The position numbers and the translations under genes are program-made. Below are positions 63,666 through 64,000 of a DNA stretch of 64,000 nt, piece after piece. Below the pieces are notes generated by a model. It made no database searches. It was not told the DNA's origin and worked only from the letters and a program-made list of their open reading frames with translations. The number at the start of each line of letters is the position of its first letter. The first letter of the stretch is position 1. This DNA comes from JAAZHD01 sp012510895 (GTDB taxonomy: Bacteria > Bacillota > Clostridia > Caldicoprobacterales > DTU083), in assembly GCA_050951465.1 (NCBI GenBank), contig JBMNJC010000005.1, positions 62,001 to 126,000 on the forward strand, written 5' to 3'.

Positions 63666-64000
63666 CAGTTTGCTAGAGGGCTTTTGACCTCAATATCAAA
63701 TGATGGATATAAGGCTATACAGAATTGTGATATCAATACTAACCAGCAGTTTAGAAGCACAGCCTGCGGTTTTACTACTATTGGTGTATCAGGGATGGGA
63801 AAATCGGTATCGGTTAATAGAGTTTTGTCTATGTATCCGCAGGTGATAGTACATAGTGGGTATAAGGGGCAGGGATTTAGTTTTTATCAAATAGTATGGC
63901 TGAAACTGGATTGTCCTTTTGATGGCAGTGTTAAAGGGCTTTGTATAGACTTTTTTAACAAGATAGACCAGTTAATGGGTACAAACTATTACAGTAAGGT
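63666..64000 (+). CDS. TnsC/TniB-like transposition ATPase, 5'-truncated and cut by the window edge
   Basis: A reading frame open from inside the terminal repeat (63645) to the window end. From 63666 it encodes about 111 residues: QFARGLLTSI, then STACGFTTIGVSGMGKS with a Walker A (GVSGMGKS, 63783-63806), VLSMYPQVIVHSGYKG, the conserved IVWLKLDCPFDGSVKGLC and FFNKIDQLMGTNYYSK. This is the typical N-terminal half of TnsC/TniB AAA+ regulators of Tn7-like transposition. The first 50-60 residues normally present are missing and no ATG start is available, so the IS1182 insertion or a linked deletion has removed the start. The remainder lies beyond the window. The identification is confident; whether the gene is functional is doubtful. 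Confidence 0.8.

Noticed and set aside
1..64000. tRNA, rRNA, riboswitch and CRISPR signals
   Set aside because: I scanned by eye for T-loop motifs, repeat-spacer patterns and common riboswitch cores and saw none that could be supported; a covariance search would be decisive.

Overview
The window is about 64 kb of chromosome from a strictly anaerobic, endospore-forming member of the Clostridia (Firmicutes). The evidence for this is an alpha/beta-type small acid-soluble spore protein (54659-54841), a four-subunit 2-oxoacid:ferredoxin oxidoreductase (1439-4047), an NfnAB-type transhydrogenase (56255-58499), bifunctional AdhE (9770-12430), strong AGGAGG-type ribosome sites and frequent TTG/GTG starts. 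Base composition is moderate. The species cannot be named from the sequence. I saw no rRNA, tRNA or CRISPR array.

Layout. 1-9.7 kb: a YigZ-family protein, a P-loop ATPase, the ferredoxin-linked oxidoreductase operon, two metallo-beta-lactamase-fold hydrolases flanking a lipoprotein polysaccharide deacetylase, a TIM-barrel isomerase-like protein, and a diguanylate cyclase whose signal-anchor coding is cut off by an in-frame stop. 9.7-18.6 kb: adhE with a Rex-like operator over its promoter, a divergent YchF-type GTPase, a serine hydrolase, and three tandem overlapping M42 aminopeptidase paralogues. 18.8-22.8 kb: a response regulator, a large multi-membrane-span histidine kinase and a family 2 glycosyltransferase. 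22.96-35.3 kb: one tightly packed eight-gene operon (glutamine-amidotransferase-like membrane protein, ABC ATPase, ABC-2 permease, coiled-coil membrane protein, MoxR ATPase, DUF58 protein, two von Willebrand A membrane proteins). It reads as a MoxR/VWA cell-envelope machine joined to an exporter and is the best candidate here for a poorly described system.

35.3-39.8 kb: a DUF1015 protein, an iron-sulfur QueG-like protein paired with a U32-like Cys-rich protein, and an AraC regulator. 40-46.1 kb: two Cys-type sulfatases and a predicted alpha-helical toroid enzyme (sulfated glycan use), then pyrimidine-nucleoside phosphorylase. 46.1-49.7 kb: a NatAB-like ABC exporter locus in which the ATPase and the first permease each carry a +1 frameshift at a short homopolymer. 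49.9-54.8 kb: a DUF2264 protein, ComEC and the spore protein. 55-61.7 kb: an SDR dehydrogenase, a structured intergenic region, NfnAB, glucose-6-phosphate isomerase, an EamA transporter and a YbaK deacylase.

61.8-64 kb is a mobile region: an intact IS1182-family element (24-bp perfect terminal repeats) abuts the 5'-truncated start of a TnsC/TniB-like transposition ATPase that runs off the right edge. The window therefore probably ends inside a Tn7-like element whose tnsA/tnsB side has been lost or displaced.

How the genes work together: 2-oxoacid oxidation to reduced ferredoxin, NADH/NADPH/ferredoxin balancing by NfnAB and ethanol formation by AdhE make a coherent fermentative redox set, with Rex the likely sensor. 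The M42 peptidases supply amino acids to the oxidoreductase. The AraC/sulfatase locus is a separate glycan-foraging module.
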